A DNA stretch of 64,000 nt, taken from Methylomicrobium sp051061015 (GTDB lineage: Bacteria > Pseudomonadota > Gammaproteobacteria > Methylococcales > Methylomonadaceae). The translations under genes were made by a program, and so were the position numbers. This document shows positions 14,778 to 24,430 of the stretch, piece by piece. Location of the stretch: NCBI GenBank assembly GCA_051061015.1, contig JBPFEG010000050.1, positions 1 to 64,000 on the forward strand, written 5' to 3'. Below the pieces are notes generated by a model, which saw nothing but the letters and a program-made list of their open reading frames with translations, was not told the origin of the DNA and did not search any database. Numbering within the stretch: the first letter of the stretch is position 1; each line of letters opens with the position of its first letter.

Positions 14778-16094
14778 ATAGCTGAGTAATTAACTGACCA
14801 AAGGGCATCAAGTATATCATTAGACCATTCATACATATATGAATCATCATCCAGGGCTCTCAAAGCTATATTAGGCAAATTATTAGATTTTCCACCGTAC
14901 TTGCGTTTGCAAATAGAAGTGAATTCAGTTTGTGAGGGTATTTCCACTTTATCCCCACCTTGAAAATAATCTGAAAACTTGCCTTCCATAACCGAAACGG
15001 CTGAGGGTGGGGTGTAAATACTCGTACTGCACAATGTTCCGAAATTGCATAAATAATTTTTAGCTTTTTCAAATTGTTCATCCATTCCTAGACATGCGCT
15101 GATATGCAACAAGTAAATTGCCGAATTCAATCCTGCCCAGCAAGCTCCAATTTTTTCGATAATTTCTAAAAGCACGGTCGCTAGTTCTTTGCAAAACAAG
15201 CCTTTTTTATCAGCAATAGCTATGCATAGGGTAATAAGTTGTGGTGCATATTCCTAATATAAAGTCATCATAGTCAAGTGATAATCCAAATGCTGGCGTG
15301 ATCATCGGCATATCTGAATTATGGTTTTGCCAATCTAGCAGCTTAGATGACCAGATTTCTACTTTGTCTTGGTCATCGGCGAGTCCAATTACCATTGCAC
15401 ATAAAATTGGGGCAGACCATTGACAACCTAAATAAGTATCTATTTCTATGTTTTTAAAGTTATTTTCTGATTCAATTTGCAGCAAAGTAATCAGGTCTGG
15501 TAATAAATTTGAATCATGCCTGCACATACGTATATAGGAAGCAATTATTTTATCCTTTGATAACTTTGATGTGGCTGCATATTTCAATAATGCAACATAA
15601 TTGACTTTATTTATCCATAAGTCTGAGCATAACAATTCGTGCAGTGAAATATAGTTAATGCTATCTCTAACTCTTAAATGCTGACTTAACACGTCATGAA
15701 TTAGTGATGTAGCACTATCATTTCCAATAAGATAAATCCGGTAATTATTTTTTCCGTATTGCGACTCTAAGTTACTAGGTCTGCTCGAGTTTGAGCCTCC
15801 TTGGGCAACTACGTGGAAAAAGAATAAAGGTTTTTCAAATTTCCTATTTTCTTGTGCATATACCTTTAACGGATTATTCGCCATTCCATTTGTAGCTTTG
15901 CTTTCCACTTCAAATATAAACAAGGGGAAGGTATTTCCTTTATTTGTAAACCAAGCAACGTCTACTGCTGGGGGTTCACCGAATTTAGGGTCATCAACAG
16001 GAAACTCTTTTTCAACGTAATACCCCAATACTTGACCAAGCTTAACAATCCCTTCGATCAATGCTTTCCCTGCTGAAAGCTTATGCTCTGCCAT
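14774..16094 (-). pseudogene. Restriction-endonuclease-like gene (PD-(D/E)xK) broken by a one-base insertion
   Basis: The minus strand has a 294-residue frame (to 15210) that runs out of frame and continues in the next frame to 14774. Removing one G at about 15253-15254 joins DDFIL to EYAPQLITLCIAIADKKG and gives a single protein of about 439 residues. Near residues 45-70, VDVAWFTNKGNTFPLFIFEV then ESK fits the D...ExE/K core of PD-(D/E)xK nucleases. The rest is helical and not recognised. The gene is AT-rich and lies between palindromic elements at 14752 and 16187, as in acquired defence islands. It is either a decayed gene or a sequencing error. Confidence 0.6.
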
Positions 16095-16186
16095 TTACCT
16101 ACTAACCATATTCCAGAATTGCTAATGCTCGGCTCAGGAGCGTCGCTTGTTGCTCGCCTGGAGCCACTTATTTACGCACAGCATGC

Positions 16187-16262
16187 AGCCCGAATGCAAC
16201 GCAGTGAAATCCAGGGGTTCGGCGCACCGAACTCCGGGATTACTCAAAGCTTCATCCGGGCT
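16187..16262. repeat. 76-base imperfect palindromic element
   Basis: The ends AGCCCGAATG and CATCCGGGCT are imperfect inverted repeats, and an inner hairpin GTTCGG/CCGAAC sits at the centre. This matches the AGCCCGGAT-type palindromic elements common between proteobacterial genes. It marks the right border of the AT-rich nuclease-like gene and lies just past dbpA. Confidence 0.65.
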
Positions 16263-16280
16263 ACACTCATCTATATTTGT

Positions 16281-17663
<1,383 letters not shown>

Positions 17664-17984
17664 GAATGATGGGTCTCAAGGAATGGAAATAACCGCTATC
17701 ATAACAGATAAGGTATTTCAGATTTTTGGCCGCGACGAATTGACGCCTTTAATTTCAAGACTCTGTCCGGACATTCCGAAAAAACGAACTTGTCGGCAGA
17801 GAAAGAATCCTAAGAGCCAGTGGTAGGGTATATTGCGCGCACCATTTTCAAAGTCATCCGTTGGGAGTAGCCAAAAAAGGTACGCGCAATGTATCCTGCA
17901 ATACTATTTTTTATGTAAGGCAGCATAGTAAAAATCTGCCAATATTGATTCCCATACTTTATTAACTAGGGTATAACGCCTTTA
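17664..17984. other. Gap between dbpA and RIO kinase genes
   Basis: About 320 bases between divergent genes. It contains the palindromic element at 17826-17896 and no supported gene. A RIO-gene promoter should lie in the AT-rich part at 17900-17975. Confidence 0.45.
17826..17896. repeat. Palindromic element, TAGGGT family, copy 1
   Basis: GGGTATATTGCGCGCACC at the left pairs with GGTACGCGCAATGTATCC at the right, 15 of 18 positions. The spacer begins ACCATTTTCA and contains CCGTTGGGAG. A related element lies at 20442, and the same spacer motif recurs at 53803. Confidence 0.7.
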
Positions 17985-18827
17985 ATGAAAACTCCCAAAA
18001 CTCTCGAACCTCTGGTGGAAGCCGGCCTGATCGACGAAGTAATGCGTCCTTTGAAAAGCGGCAAGGAAGCGGCTGTCTATGTGGTGGTCGCCGAAGGCGA
18101 AATTCGTTGCGCTAAAGTTTACAAGGAGGCCGGCAAGCGCGGTTTCCACAAACAGGCGCAATACCGCGAAGGGCGCAAAACCCGCAACAGCCGTCAGGCG
18201 CGGGCGATGCAAAAAAATAGCCGCTACGGCCAGCAGCAACAGGAAGCGCTGTGGCAGAACGCCGAAGTCGACGCCTTGTACCGGCTTGCCAGCGCCGGCA
18301 TCCGCGTGCCGAAGCCGCACAATTTTATCGAAGGTGTCCTACTGATGGAGCTGATCACCGATGCGGACGGCAACGCGGCTCCCCGGCTGAACGATCTAGA
18401 ATTGAGCCGAGAACAGGCGCTGGAGTTTCATCAATTCCTGATCCGGGAAGTCGTAAAAATGCTCTGCGCCGGGATCATTCACGGCGATCTTTCCGAATAT
18501 AACATTCTGGTCGACAGCCGCGGGCCGGTCATCATCGATTTGCCGCAGGCTGTCGATGCAGCCGCCAACAATAACGCCGCGAGGATGCTGGAACGCGATG
18601 TCGATAATCTGACCACCTATTTTGGGCAGTTTGCCCCGGAGCTTCTGACCACCCGTTACGGCAAGGAAATATGGAAACTCTACGAAAGCGGCAGCCTGCA
18701 TCCCGACGTGCCGCTGACCGGCCGATTCAAAACTAGCGACAAAAAGGCGGATGTAAAAAGCGTGATCAAGGTCATCGAAGATGCCAGAGAGGAAGCGATG
18801 CGGCGCAGGTTTGAGCACGAGAATTAG
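17985..18827 (+). CDS. RIO1-like serine protein kinase, PA4780 family
   Basis: 280 residues. N-terminal lobe: PLKSGKEAAVYVV and the lysine in CAKVYKE. Catalytic loop GIIHGDLSEYNILV and metal motif VIIDLPQAVD, the RIO form of DFG. The family is named after a Pseudomonas protein and is distinct from archaeal Rio1; targets are unknown. The tail (about 240-280) is highly charged. The gene stands alone between a palindromic element and guaB. A 4x GGTCAA repeat follows the stop. Confidence 0.9.
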   Translation: MKTPKTLEPLVEAGLIDEVMRPLKSGKEAAVYVVVAEGEIRCAKVYKEAGKRGFHKQAQYREGRKTRNSRQARAMQKNSRYGQQQQEALWQNAEVDALYRLASAGIRVPKPHNFIEGVLLMELITDADGNAAPRLNDLELSREQALEFHQFLIREVVKMLCAGIIHGDLSEYNILVDSRGPVIIDLPQAVDAAANNNAARMLERDVDNLTTYFGQFAPELLTTRYGKEIWKLYESGSLHPDVPLTGRFKTSDKKADVKSVIKVIEDAREEAMRRRFEHEN

Positions 18828-18876
18828 CGGCAGGGCCGCAACGGGGAAGGCGCGCCCGAAGCCCGCCTGCCGTGCC

Positions 18877-18900
18877 GGTCAAGGTCAAGGTCAAGGTCAA
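18877..18900 (+). repeat. Four tandem GGTCAA units
   Basis: Four perfect 6-base units, 24 bases in all, between the RIO gene and guaB. Such repeats vary in length by slippage. No function is seen. Confidence 0.85.
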
Positions 18901-18968
18901 AAGGATTTATCAGATCCGGTTATTTATGATAAAATAATCGGTTATTTTATTATTTGCAGGTGCGGTTT

Positions 18969-20435
18969 ATGCATATAGTTCAAGAAGCGCTCACATTCGA
19001 TGACGTGTTATTGGTGCCCGCGCACTCGACCGTGTTGCCGCGTGAAGTCGAATTGAAAACGCAACTGACGCGCGGGATTACGCTGAATATTCCGCTAGTC
19101 TCCGCGGCGATGGATACGGTGACCGAGGCCCGACTGGCGATTGCGATGGCGCAGGAAGGCGGCATCGGCATCATCCACAAGAATATGACCGCCGAACAGC
19201 AGGCGCGCGAAGTGAGCAGCGTCAAAAAATACGAAAGCGGCGTGATCAAGGACCCGATTACGGTAACGCCGGATACGAGCATTCGCGATGTGATCCGCTT
19301 GACCCGCGCGAAAAACATTTCCGGCGTGCCGGTCGTGGACGGCGATGAGCTGGTCGGCATCGTGACCAGCCGCGATATGCGCTTCGAGACCCGTTATGAC
19401 GAGCCGGTCACCAAAATCATGACGCCGAAGGAGCGTCTGGTCACGGTCAGCGAGAATGCCGACCGCAAGGAAGCGATCGCGTTATTGCATAAGCACCGGA
19501 TCGAAAAAGTGCTGGTTGTGAACGATGCATTTCATTTGCGCGGGATGATCACGGTCAAGGACATTCAAAAAGCGAAGGACTACCCGCAGGCCTGCAAGGA
19601 CGAATTGGAACGGCTGCGCGTCGGCGCGGCGGTTGGTACCGGGCAAGGCACCGAAGAGCGCGTCGAGGCGCTGGTTGCGGCCGGTGTCGATGTGATCGTG
19701 GTCGATACCGCGCACGGCCATTCGCAGGGCGTTCTGGACCGGGTGCGCTGGGTCAAGCGGCATTACCCCGATGTACAGGTGATCGGCGGCAATATCGCGA
19801 CCGCTGAGGCGGCACTGGCGCTGGTCGAGGCCGGCGCGGATGGTGTCAAGGTCGGCATCGGGCCCGGTTCGATCTGTACGACCCGAATCGTGGCCGGCGT
19901 CGGGGTGCCGCAGATTACCGCGATCAGCAATGTCGCGCTGGCATTGAAAGGCACCGGCGTGCCGTTGATCGGCGACGGCGGCATTCGTTATTCCGGCGAT
20001 GTCGCGAAAGCGCTGGCCGCGGGGGCGTATGCGGTGATGCTCGGTGGCCTGTTTGCCGGCACCGAGGAAGCGCCGGGCGAGACCGAACTGTTCCAGGGCC
20101 GCTCGTATAAATCCTATCGAGGAATGGGGTCGATGGGCGCGATGTCGCAGACGCAGGGTTCGAGCGACCGTTATTTTCAGGAAGAAACCGACTCGGCCGA
20201 AAAATTGGTGCCGGAAGGCATCGAAGGCCGCGTGCCTTACAAGGGCAGCCTGATTGCGGTGATCCACCAACTGCTCGGCGGCATCCGCGCCAGCATGGGC
20301 TACACCGGCAGCCAGACGATTTCCGTGATGCACGAGAAGGCGCAGTTCGTGCGCGTGACCAGCGCCGGAATGCGTGAAAGCCATGTGCACGATGTAACGA
20401 TCACGAAAGAAGCGCCGAATTACCGGCTGGATTGA
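18969..20435 (+). CDS. guaB: IMP dehydrogenase
   Basis: 488 residues from the ATG at 18969 (AGG upstream). It oxidises IMP to XMP with NAD, the first step to GMP. Barrel motifs: LTFDDVLLVPAHSTV, the loop GPGSICTTR with the catalytic Cys, IGDGGIRYSGD, and the flap SYKSYRGMGSMGAM. Two CBS domains (about 95-205) include VKKYESGVIKDPITV and TRAKNISGVPVVDGD. GuaA is encoded next, but a terminator and a palindromic element lie between, so they are not a tight operon. The AT-rich stretch before the gene should hold its promoter. Confidence 0.97.
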   Translation: MHIVQEALTFDDVLLVPAHSTVLPREVELKTQLTRGITLNIPLVSAAMDTVTEARLAIAMAQEGGIGIIHKNMTAEQQAREVSSVKKYESGVIKDPITVTPDTSIRDVIRLTRAKNISGVPVVDGDELVGIVTSRDMRFETRYDEPVTKIMTPKERLVTVSENADRKEAIALLHKHRIEKVLVVNDAFHLRGMITVKDIQKAKDYPQACKDELERLRVGAAVGTGQGTEERVEALVAAGVDVIVVDTAHGHSQGVLDRVRWVKRHYPDVQVIGGNIATAEAALALVEAGADGVKVGIGPGSICTTRIVAGVGVPQITAISNVALALKGTGVPLIGDGGIRYSGDVAKALAAGAYAVMLGGLFAGTEEAPGETELFQGRSYKSYRGMGSMGAMSQTQGSSDRYFQEETDSAEKLVPEGIEGRVPYKGSLIAVIHQLLGGIRASMGYTGSQTISVMHEKAQFVRVTSAGMRESHVHDVTITKEAPNYRLD

Positions 20436-20441
20436 ATCTCG

Positions 20442-20516
20442 TAGGGTGCGCATTGCGCACCTTAAAAAGGCCAGAGTAGCGAAAACCTCAATAAGGTACG
20501 CGATGCGTACCCTACA
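20442..20516. repeat. Palindromic element, TAGGGT family, copy 2
   Basis: GTAGGGTGCGCATTGCGCACC and GGTACGCGATGCGTACCCTAC form arms of 21 bases with a few mismatches, spaced by about 33 bases. The ends match the element at 17826. It is too small to code for a transposase and looks like a MITE moved by an outside enzyme. Confidence 0.75.
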
Positions 20517-20556
20517 GGGATTCCGTTTCGGCTTTCGATTCCCGTACCATCACAAG

Positions 20557-20587
20557 CAAAGGGCTCTCACGGAGCCCTTTGTTTTTT
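20557..20587 (+). terminator. Terminator between guaB and guaA
   Basis: Perfect 10-base stem CAAAGGGCTC / GAGCCCTTTG with a 5-base loop, then six T. It lies 120 bases after guaB and 28 bases before guaA. It should stop guaB transcripts, or it could attenuate guaA. Confidence 0.88.
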
Positions 20588-20614
20588 AGCAGACCTGAGC
20601 AACGAGTTTTAGAC

Positions 20615-22201
20615 ATGCAACACACGCACGCGAACATCCATACCGACAAAATCCTGATCCTGGATTTCGGCTCGCAATACACCCAATTGATCGCGCGCCG
20701 TATTCGCGAAATCGGCGTCTATTCGGAGATTTTTTCCTGCGAATGCAGCGCGGAAGAGATCAAACAATTCGCGCCGAACGGGATTATTCTGTCAGGTGGA
20801 CCGGAAACCGTGACCAGCGGCGATACGCCGCGCGCACCGCAATACGTGTTCGAGGCCGGCGTGCCGGTGCTGGGTATCTGCTACGGGCTGCAGACCATGA
20901 CTGAACAGCTCGGCGGCAAGGTCGAATCGTCGCACCACCGCGAATTCGGTTACGCGCAAATCCGGGCGCGCGGCCATTCGAAGCTGCTGACCGATATCGA
21001 GGATCATGTCTCGCCGGAAGGCTATGGCCTGCTGGATGTCTGGATGAGCCATGGCGACCGGGTGACCGAACTGCCGGAAGGCTTCAAGCTGATCGCGAGT
21101 TCGGAAGGTGCGCCGATCGCCGGTATTGCGAATGAGGAGAAAAATTTTTACGGCCTGCAGTTCCATCCCGAAGTCACGCACACGAAGCAGGGCGGCCGTA
21201 TTCTTTCGCGTTTCGTGCTGGAGATTTGCGGTTGTGAGGCGCTATGGACCGCGGATAACATCATCGAAGACAGCATTCAGGCGGTGCGCGCGAAGGTCGG
21301 CAGCGACCAGGTGATTCTGGGGCTGTCCGGCGGCGTCGATTCATCGGTGGTGGCGGCGCTCTTGCACAAGGCGATCGGCGATCAGTTGACCTGCGTGTTT
21401 GTCGATACCGGTCTGTTGCGTTTGAACGAAGGCGACCAAGTGATGGCGATGTTCGCCGAGCATATGGGTATCAAGGTGATCCGGGTCGATGCGGAGCCGC
21501 GCTACATGGCCGCCTTGAGCGGGGTGTCCGATCCTGAGCAAAAACGCAAGATCATCGGCAGCCTGTTCATCGATATCTTCGATGAGGAGGCCGGCAAGTT
21601 GACCGATGCGAAATGGCTTGCGCAGGGTACGATCTATCCTGACGTGATCGAGTCGGCCGGCGCGAAAAGCGGCAAGGCGCACCTGATCAAGTCGCATCAC
21701 AACGTCGGCGGTCTGCCCGAAAACATGACGCTGAAACTGGTCGAGCCGCTGCGCGAACTGTTCAAGGACGAAGTCAGAAAGCTGGGGCTGGAGCTGGGCC
21801 TGCCGGCCGACATGATCCATCGGCATCCGTTTCCGGGACCGGGCTTGGGCGTGCGTATCCTGGGCGAGGTCAAAAAGGACTATGCCGACCTGCTGCGCCG
21901 GGCCGATGCGATTTTCATCGAAGAGTTATACCGTCACGATTTGTACCAAAAAGTCAGCCAGGCCTTTGCGGTATTTCTGCCGGTCAAGTCGGTCGGCGTG
22001 ATGGGCGACGGCCGCCGTTACGATTATGTGGTCGCGTTGCGGGCGGTCGAAACGATCGATTTTATGACCGCGCGCTGGGCGCATCTGCCTTACGAGTTCC
22101 TCGATCTGGTGTCGCGGCGGATCATCAACGAAGTGCCGGGCATCTCGCGCGTCACTTACGACATATCCGGCAAGCCGCCCGCAACGATCGAATGGGAATA
22201 A
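20615..22201 (+). CDS. guaA: GMP synthase (glutamine-hydrolysing)
   Basis: 528 residues from the ATG at 20615; in-frame codons back to 20579 lie inside the terminator. It converts XMP to GMP with glutamine and ATP. The class I glutaminase has ILDFGSQYTQLIAR, catalytic Cys in GICYGLQ, and FHPEV. The ATP-pyrophosphatase has the P-loop LGLSGGVDSSVVA. The dimer domain ends ISGKPPATIEWE, the invariant terminus. It overlaps tadA by 10 bases, so the two are translated together. Confidence 0.97.
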   Translation: MQHTHANIHTDKILILDFGSQYTQLIARRIREIGVYSEIFSCECSAEEIKQFAPNGIILSGGPETVTSGDTPRAPQYVFEAGVPVLGICYGLQTMTEQLGGKVESSHHREFGYAQIRARGHSKLLTDIEDHVSPEGYGLLDVWMSHGDRVTELPEGFKLIASSEGAPIAGIANEEKNFYGLQFHPEVTHTKQGGRILSRFVLEICGCEALWTADNIIEDSIQAVRAKVGSDQVILGLSGGVDSSVVAALLHKAIGDQLTCVFVDTGLLRLNEGDQVMAMFAEHMGIKVIRVDAEPRYMAALSGVSDPEQKRKIIGSLFIDIFDEEAGKLTDAKWLAQGTIYPDVIESAGAKSGKAHLIKSHHNVGGLPENMTLKLVEPLRELFKDEVRKLGLELGLPADMIHRHPFPGPGLGVRILGEVKKDYADLLRRADAIFIEELYRHDLYQKVSQAFAVFLPVKSVGVMGDGRRYDYVVALRAVETIDFMTARWAHLPYEFLDLVSRRIINEVPGISRVTYDISGKPPATIEWE

Positions 22202-22653
22202 GCGAGACTGACGATGCCGCCTGGATGCGGCATGCGCTCAGGCTCGCCGAGCGCGCCGAGACGCTCGGCGAAGTGCCGATCGGCGCGGTCGTGGTCCGGG
22301 ATGACTGCTGCATCGCGGAAGGCTGGAACCGTCCGATTGTGACGAATGACCCGACCGCGCATGCCGAGATCGTGGCATTGCGCGAAGCGGGCAGGGCAGT
22401 CGGCAATTATCGATTGATCAATGCAACCCTCTATGTGACGCTGGAACCCTGCGTGATGTGCATGGGCGCAATCAGCCATGCCCGGATCAAAAGACTGGTG
22501 TTTGGCGCTTTCGATCCGAAGCGCGGTGCGGTCTGCCATGCCTTAAGCCTGACCGACGCGAGCTTTCTGAATCACCGGGTCGCCTGGCAGGGAGGCGTGC
22601 TGGAAGCCGAATGTTCGGATCTGCTGAAAAGTTTTTTTAAGGCTAGACGCTGA
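22192..22653 (+). CDS. tadA: tRNA adenosine(34) deaminase
   Basis: 153 residues. Deaminates A34 of tRNA-Arg to inosine. Zinc motif AHAE (about residue 60, catalytic Glu) and PCVMCMGA with the two zinc cysteines. The start is inside guaA (10-base overlap); a later ATG at 22225 would remove the conserved W-M pair (DDAAWMRHAL). C-terminal LLKSFFKARR is typical. A palindromic element follows the stop. Confidence 0.93.
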   Translation: MGISETDDAAWMRHALRLAERAETLGEVPIGAVVVRDDCCIAEGWNRPIVTNDPTAHAEIVALREAGRAVGNYRLINATLYVTLEPCVMCMGAISHARIKRLVFGAFDPKRGAVCHALSLTDASFLNHRVAWQGGVLEAECSDLLKSFFKARR

Positions 22654-22668
22654 ATAAAGTGAATAAAG

Positions 22669-22747
22669 TGTTGGGTTACGACTGCAAGGATGCAGGAGTT
22701 AGAGCAATGCATGGAGCAATTGCTGGGCGTTAGCCGTAACCCAACAT
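22669..22747. repeat. Palindromic element with 12-base perfect ends
   Basis: TGTTGGGTTACG (22669-22680) and its exact inverse CGTAACCCAACA at the right end enclose about 55 bases. TGTTGGGTT-type palindromes are common between proteobacterial genes. It is too small to code. Confidence 0.8.
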
Positions 22748-22805
22748 GAAGCTCTGCGATGGTTTTCGATCGATGGGTTTCGGCTGGCGCCTCTACCCAT
22801 CCTAC
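22748..22805 (-). repeat. Half of a GTAGGATGGG palindromic element
   Basis: Read on the minus strand it begins GTAGGATGGGTAGAGG and has CGAAACCCATCGATCG. The element at 45538 begins GTAGGATGGGCAGAGG and has CGAAGCCCATCGATCG. This copy lacks the closing CATCCTAC end, which the TGTTGGG element may have replaced. Confidence 0.6.
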
Positions 22806-22811
22806 AAAAAA

Positions 22812-23459
22812 TTACAGCTCAGCATCCGGCTGATTTTCCGGCGCCGCCTCGATGAATGCCCTCTCCTGCATGCAGTTCCAGTAAATGTCGCTGATCAAGG
22901 GAAAATCATTAACTCCACAATCGAAACGCAAGCCGTTGTAAACTTGGGGCGCCAGAAACGCATCGGCCATGCCGGGCGTATCACCGAAACAAAAGCGCCC
23001 TTTCTTGCCGCCATTCAGCAGCAATTTCTCTAGGGCATCAAAGCCCTCCCGCACCCAATGGCGGTACCAGTCGCTTTTATCTTCCAGTTTATGATTCTCC
23101 TTCAGGTAGTTCAACACCCGCAGGTTGTTCAGCGGATGGATGTCGCAGGCTATCAGTTGTGCCAGGGAACGGATGTACGCGCGATCGAGTGAATCAGCGG
23201 GCAGCAGCGGCGGCATCAGATACACTTCCTCCAGGTACTCGATAATTGCGGACGATTGCGTGATGACCTGGTCATGCACCACCAGTACCGGGACCCGTCC
23301 CTGCGGATTCAGCGCCAGATAATCGGGGTCGAACTGTTCGCCGCCGTGTTTGAGCAGGTGGATGGGACGAATACGGTAATCGATATTTTTCAGGTTCAAC
23401 GCAATCCGCACCCGGTACGCGGCAGAGCTTCGGAAGTAGCTATAAAGAGTTATCGACAC
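22812..23459 (-). CDS. maiA: Maleylacetoacetate isomerase
   Basis: 215 residues of the zeta-class glutathione S-transferase family. It turns maleylacetoacetate into fumarylacetoacetate. The motif SYFRSSAAYRVRIALNLK carries the catalytic Ser, and QSSAIIEYLEE binds glutathione. The C-terminal half has ACDIHPLNNLRVL. It is the last gene of the hppD-hmgA-fahA-maiA operon and overlaps the hydrolase gene by 10 bases. Confidence 0.92.
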   Translation of the reverse strand: MSITLYSYFRSSAAYRVRIALNLKNIDYRIRPIHLLKHGGEQFDPDYLALNPQGRVPVLVVHDQVITQSSAIIEYLEEVYLMPPLLPADSLDRAYIRSLAQLIACDIHPLNNLRVLNYLKENHKLEDKSDWYRHWVREGFDALEKLLLNGGKKGRFCFGDTPGMADAFLAPQVYNGLRFDCGVNDFPLISDIYWNCMQERAFIEAAPENQPDAEL

Positions 23460-24430
23460 GGCCTGACCTCCTGTTCAATCGCGCCGAAGATCGATTGTCC
23501 TTTAGCATCCAGCATCTCGATCCGTATGCGGTCGCCGAAGCGCATGAATTCAGTCACGGCCGTCCCTGTTTCTAGGATCTCGACCACGCGTTTTTCAACG
23601 ATGCAGGAATATCCAACTGTTGAATCATAGTTGCTGACCGTGCCGGAACCGATGATCGTGCCTGCGGTCAGCTTGCGCGTTTTGGCTGCGTGCGCAATCA
23701 GCCGCGCGAAATTAAACTGCATGTCTGTGCCGGCGTTTGCATGACCGAATAAATAGCCGTTCCAATGCACCATGAGCGGCAGATGCGCTTTGGAATCCTC
23801 CCAGGCCCGGCCCAGTTCCTCGGGAGTCACGGCTACCAGCGAAAAAGCGCTGGCCGGTTTGCCGTGCAGGAAGCCGAAGCCTTTGGCCAGTTCGTCCGGA
23901 ATCAGATGGCGCAACGAGACATCGTTGATCAGCACGACCAGTTTGATATGGGACGCGGCCTTATCAACGGAAACCCCGTATTCCACATCGTCGGTAATGA
24001 TGCCGACTTCGGCCTCGAAATCGATGCCCCAGTCTTCGCTGGCGGCTTTGATCGGATCGCAGGCGCCGAGCATTACGTCCGAGGCGCCCTGGTACATTAA
24101 AGGGTCGTCCAGCAAGCGCTTCGGCATTTCGGCGCCGCGCGCCTTCCGGACCCGTTCGACATGGCTTAAATAGGCGCTGCCATCCAGCCATTGATAGGCT
24201 CTCGGCAACGGTGCGGCGGCCTGGCAGGGATCGAACGGCTCTGATGCGCATTCGCCGGCGTTAAGTTCCCGATAGGCCTGTTGCAGTCGGGTTTCGACCG
24301 AAGTCCAGTTATCCAGCGCGTCCTGCAGCGTCGGCGCGATTTCAGGCACTGCTCGGGCGCGGGTCAATTCGCGGTTTACGACGATCAGACGGCCGTCCCG
24401 GCCCGAATTTTTGAGCGTGGCAAGCTTCAT
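23450..24430 (-). CDS. fahA: Fumarylacetoacetate hydrolase family protein
   Basis: 326 residues from the ATG at 24430, coupled to the hmgA stop by ATGA. FAH domain motifs: DFEAEVGIITDDVEYGV (metal-binding Glu) and KLTAGTIIGSGTVSNYD. The N-terminal region (about 1-75) is that of the fumarylacetoacetase-like subgroup. It splits fumarylacetoacetate into fumarate and acetoacetate, the last step of the pathway, as inferred from its place between hmgA and maiA. Start codons further upstream lie inside hmgA. Confidence 0.88.
   Translation of the reverse strand: MKLATLKNSGRDGRLIVVNRELTRARAVPEIAPTLQDALDNWTSVETRLQQAYRELNAGECASEPFDPCQAAAPLPRAYQWLDGSAYLSHVERVRKARGAEMPKRLLDDPLMYQGASDVMLGACDPIKAASEDWGIDFEAEVGIITDDVEYGVSVDKAASHIKLVVLINDVSLRHLIPDELAKGFGFLHGKPASAFSLVAVTPEELGRAWEDSKAHLPLMVHWNGYLFGHANAGTDMQFNFARLIAHAAKTRKLTAGTIIGSGTVSNYDSTVGYSCIVEKRVVEILETGTAVTEFMRFGDRIRIEMLDAKGQSIFGAIEQEVRPCR

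Noticed and set aside
19482..20453. Long open frame of 323 codons antisense to guaB
   Set aside because: GC-rich genes often have open antisense frames. The guaB reading frame is fully explained by family motifs, and the antisense product shows no pattern.
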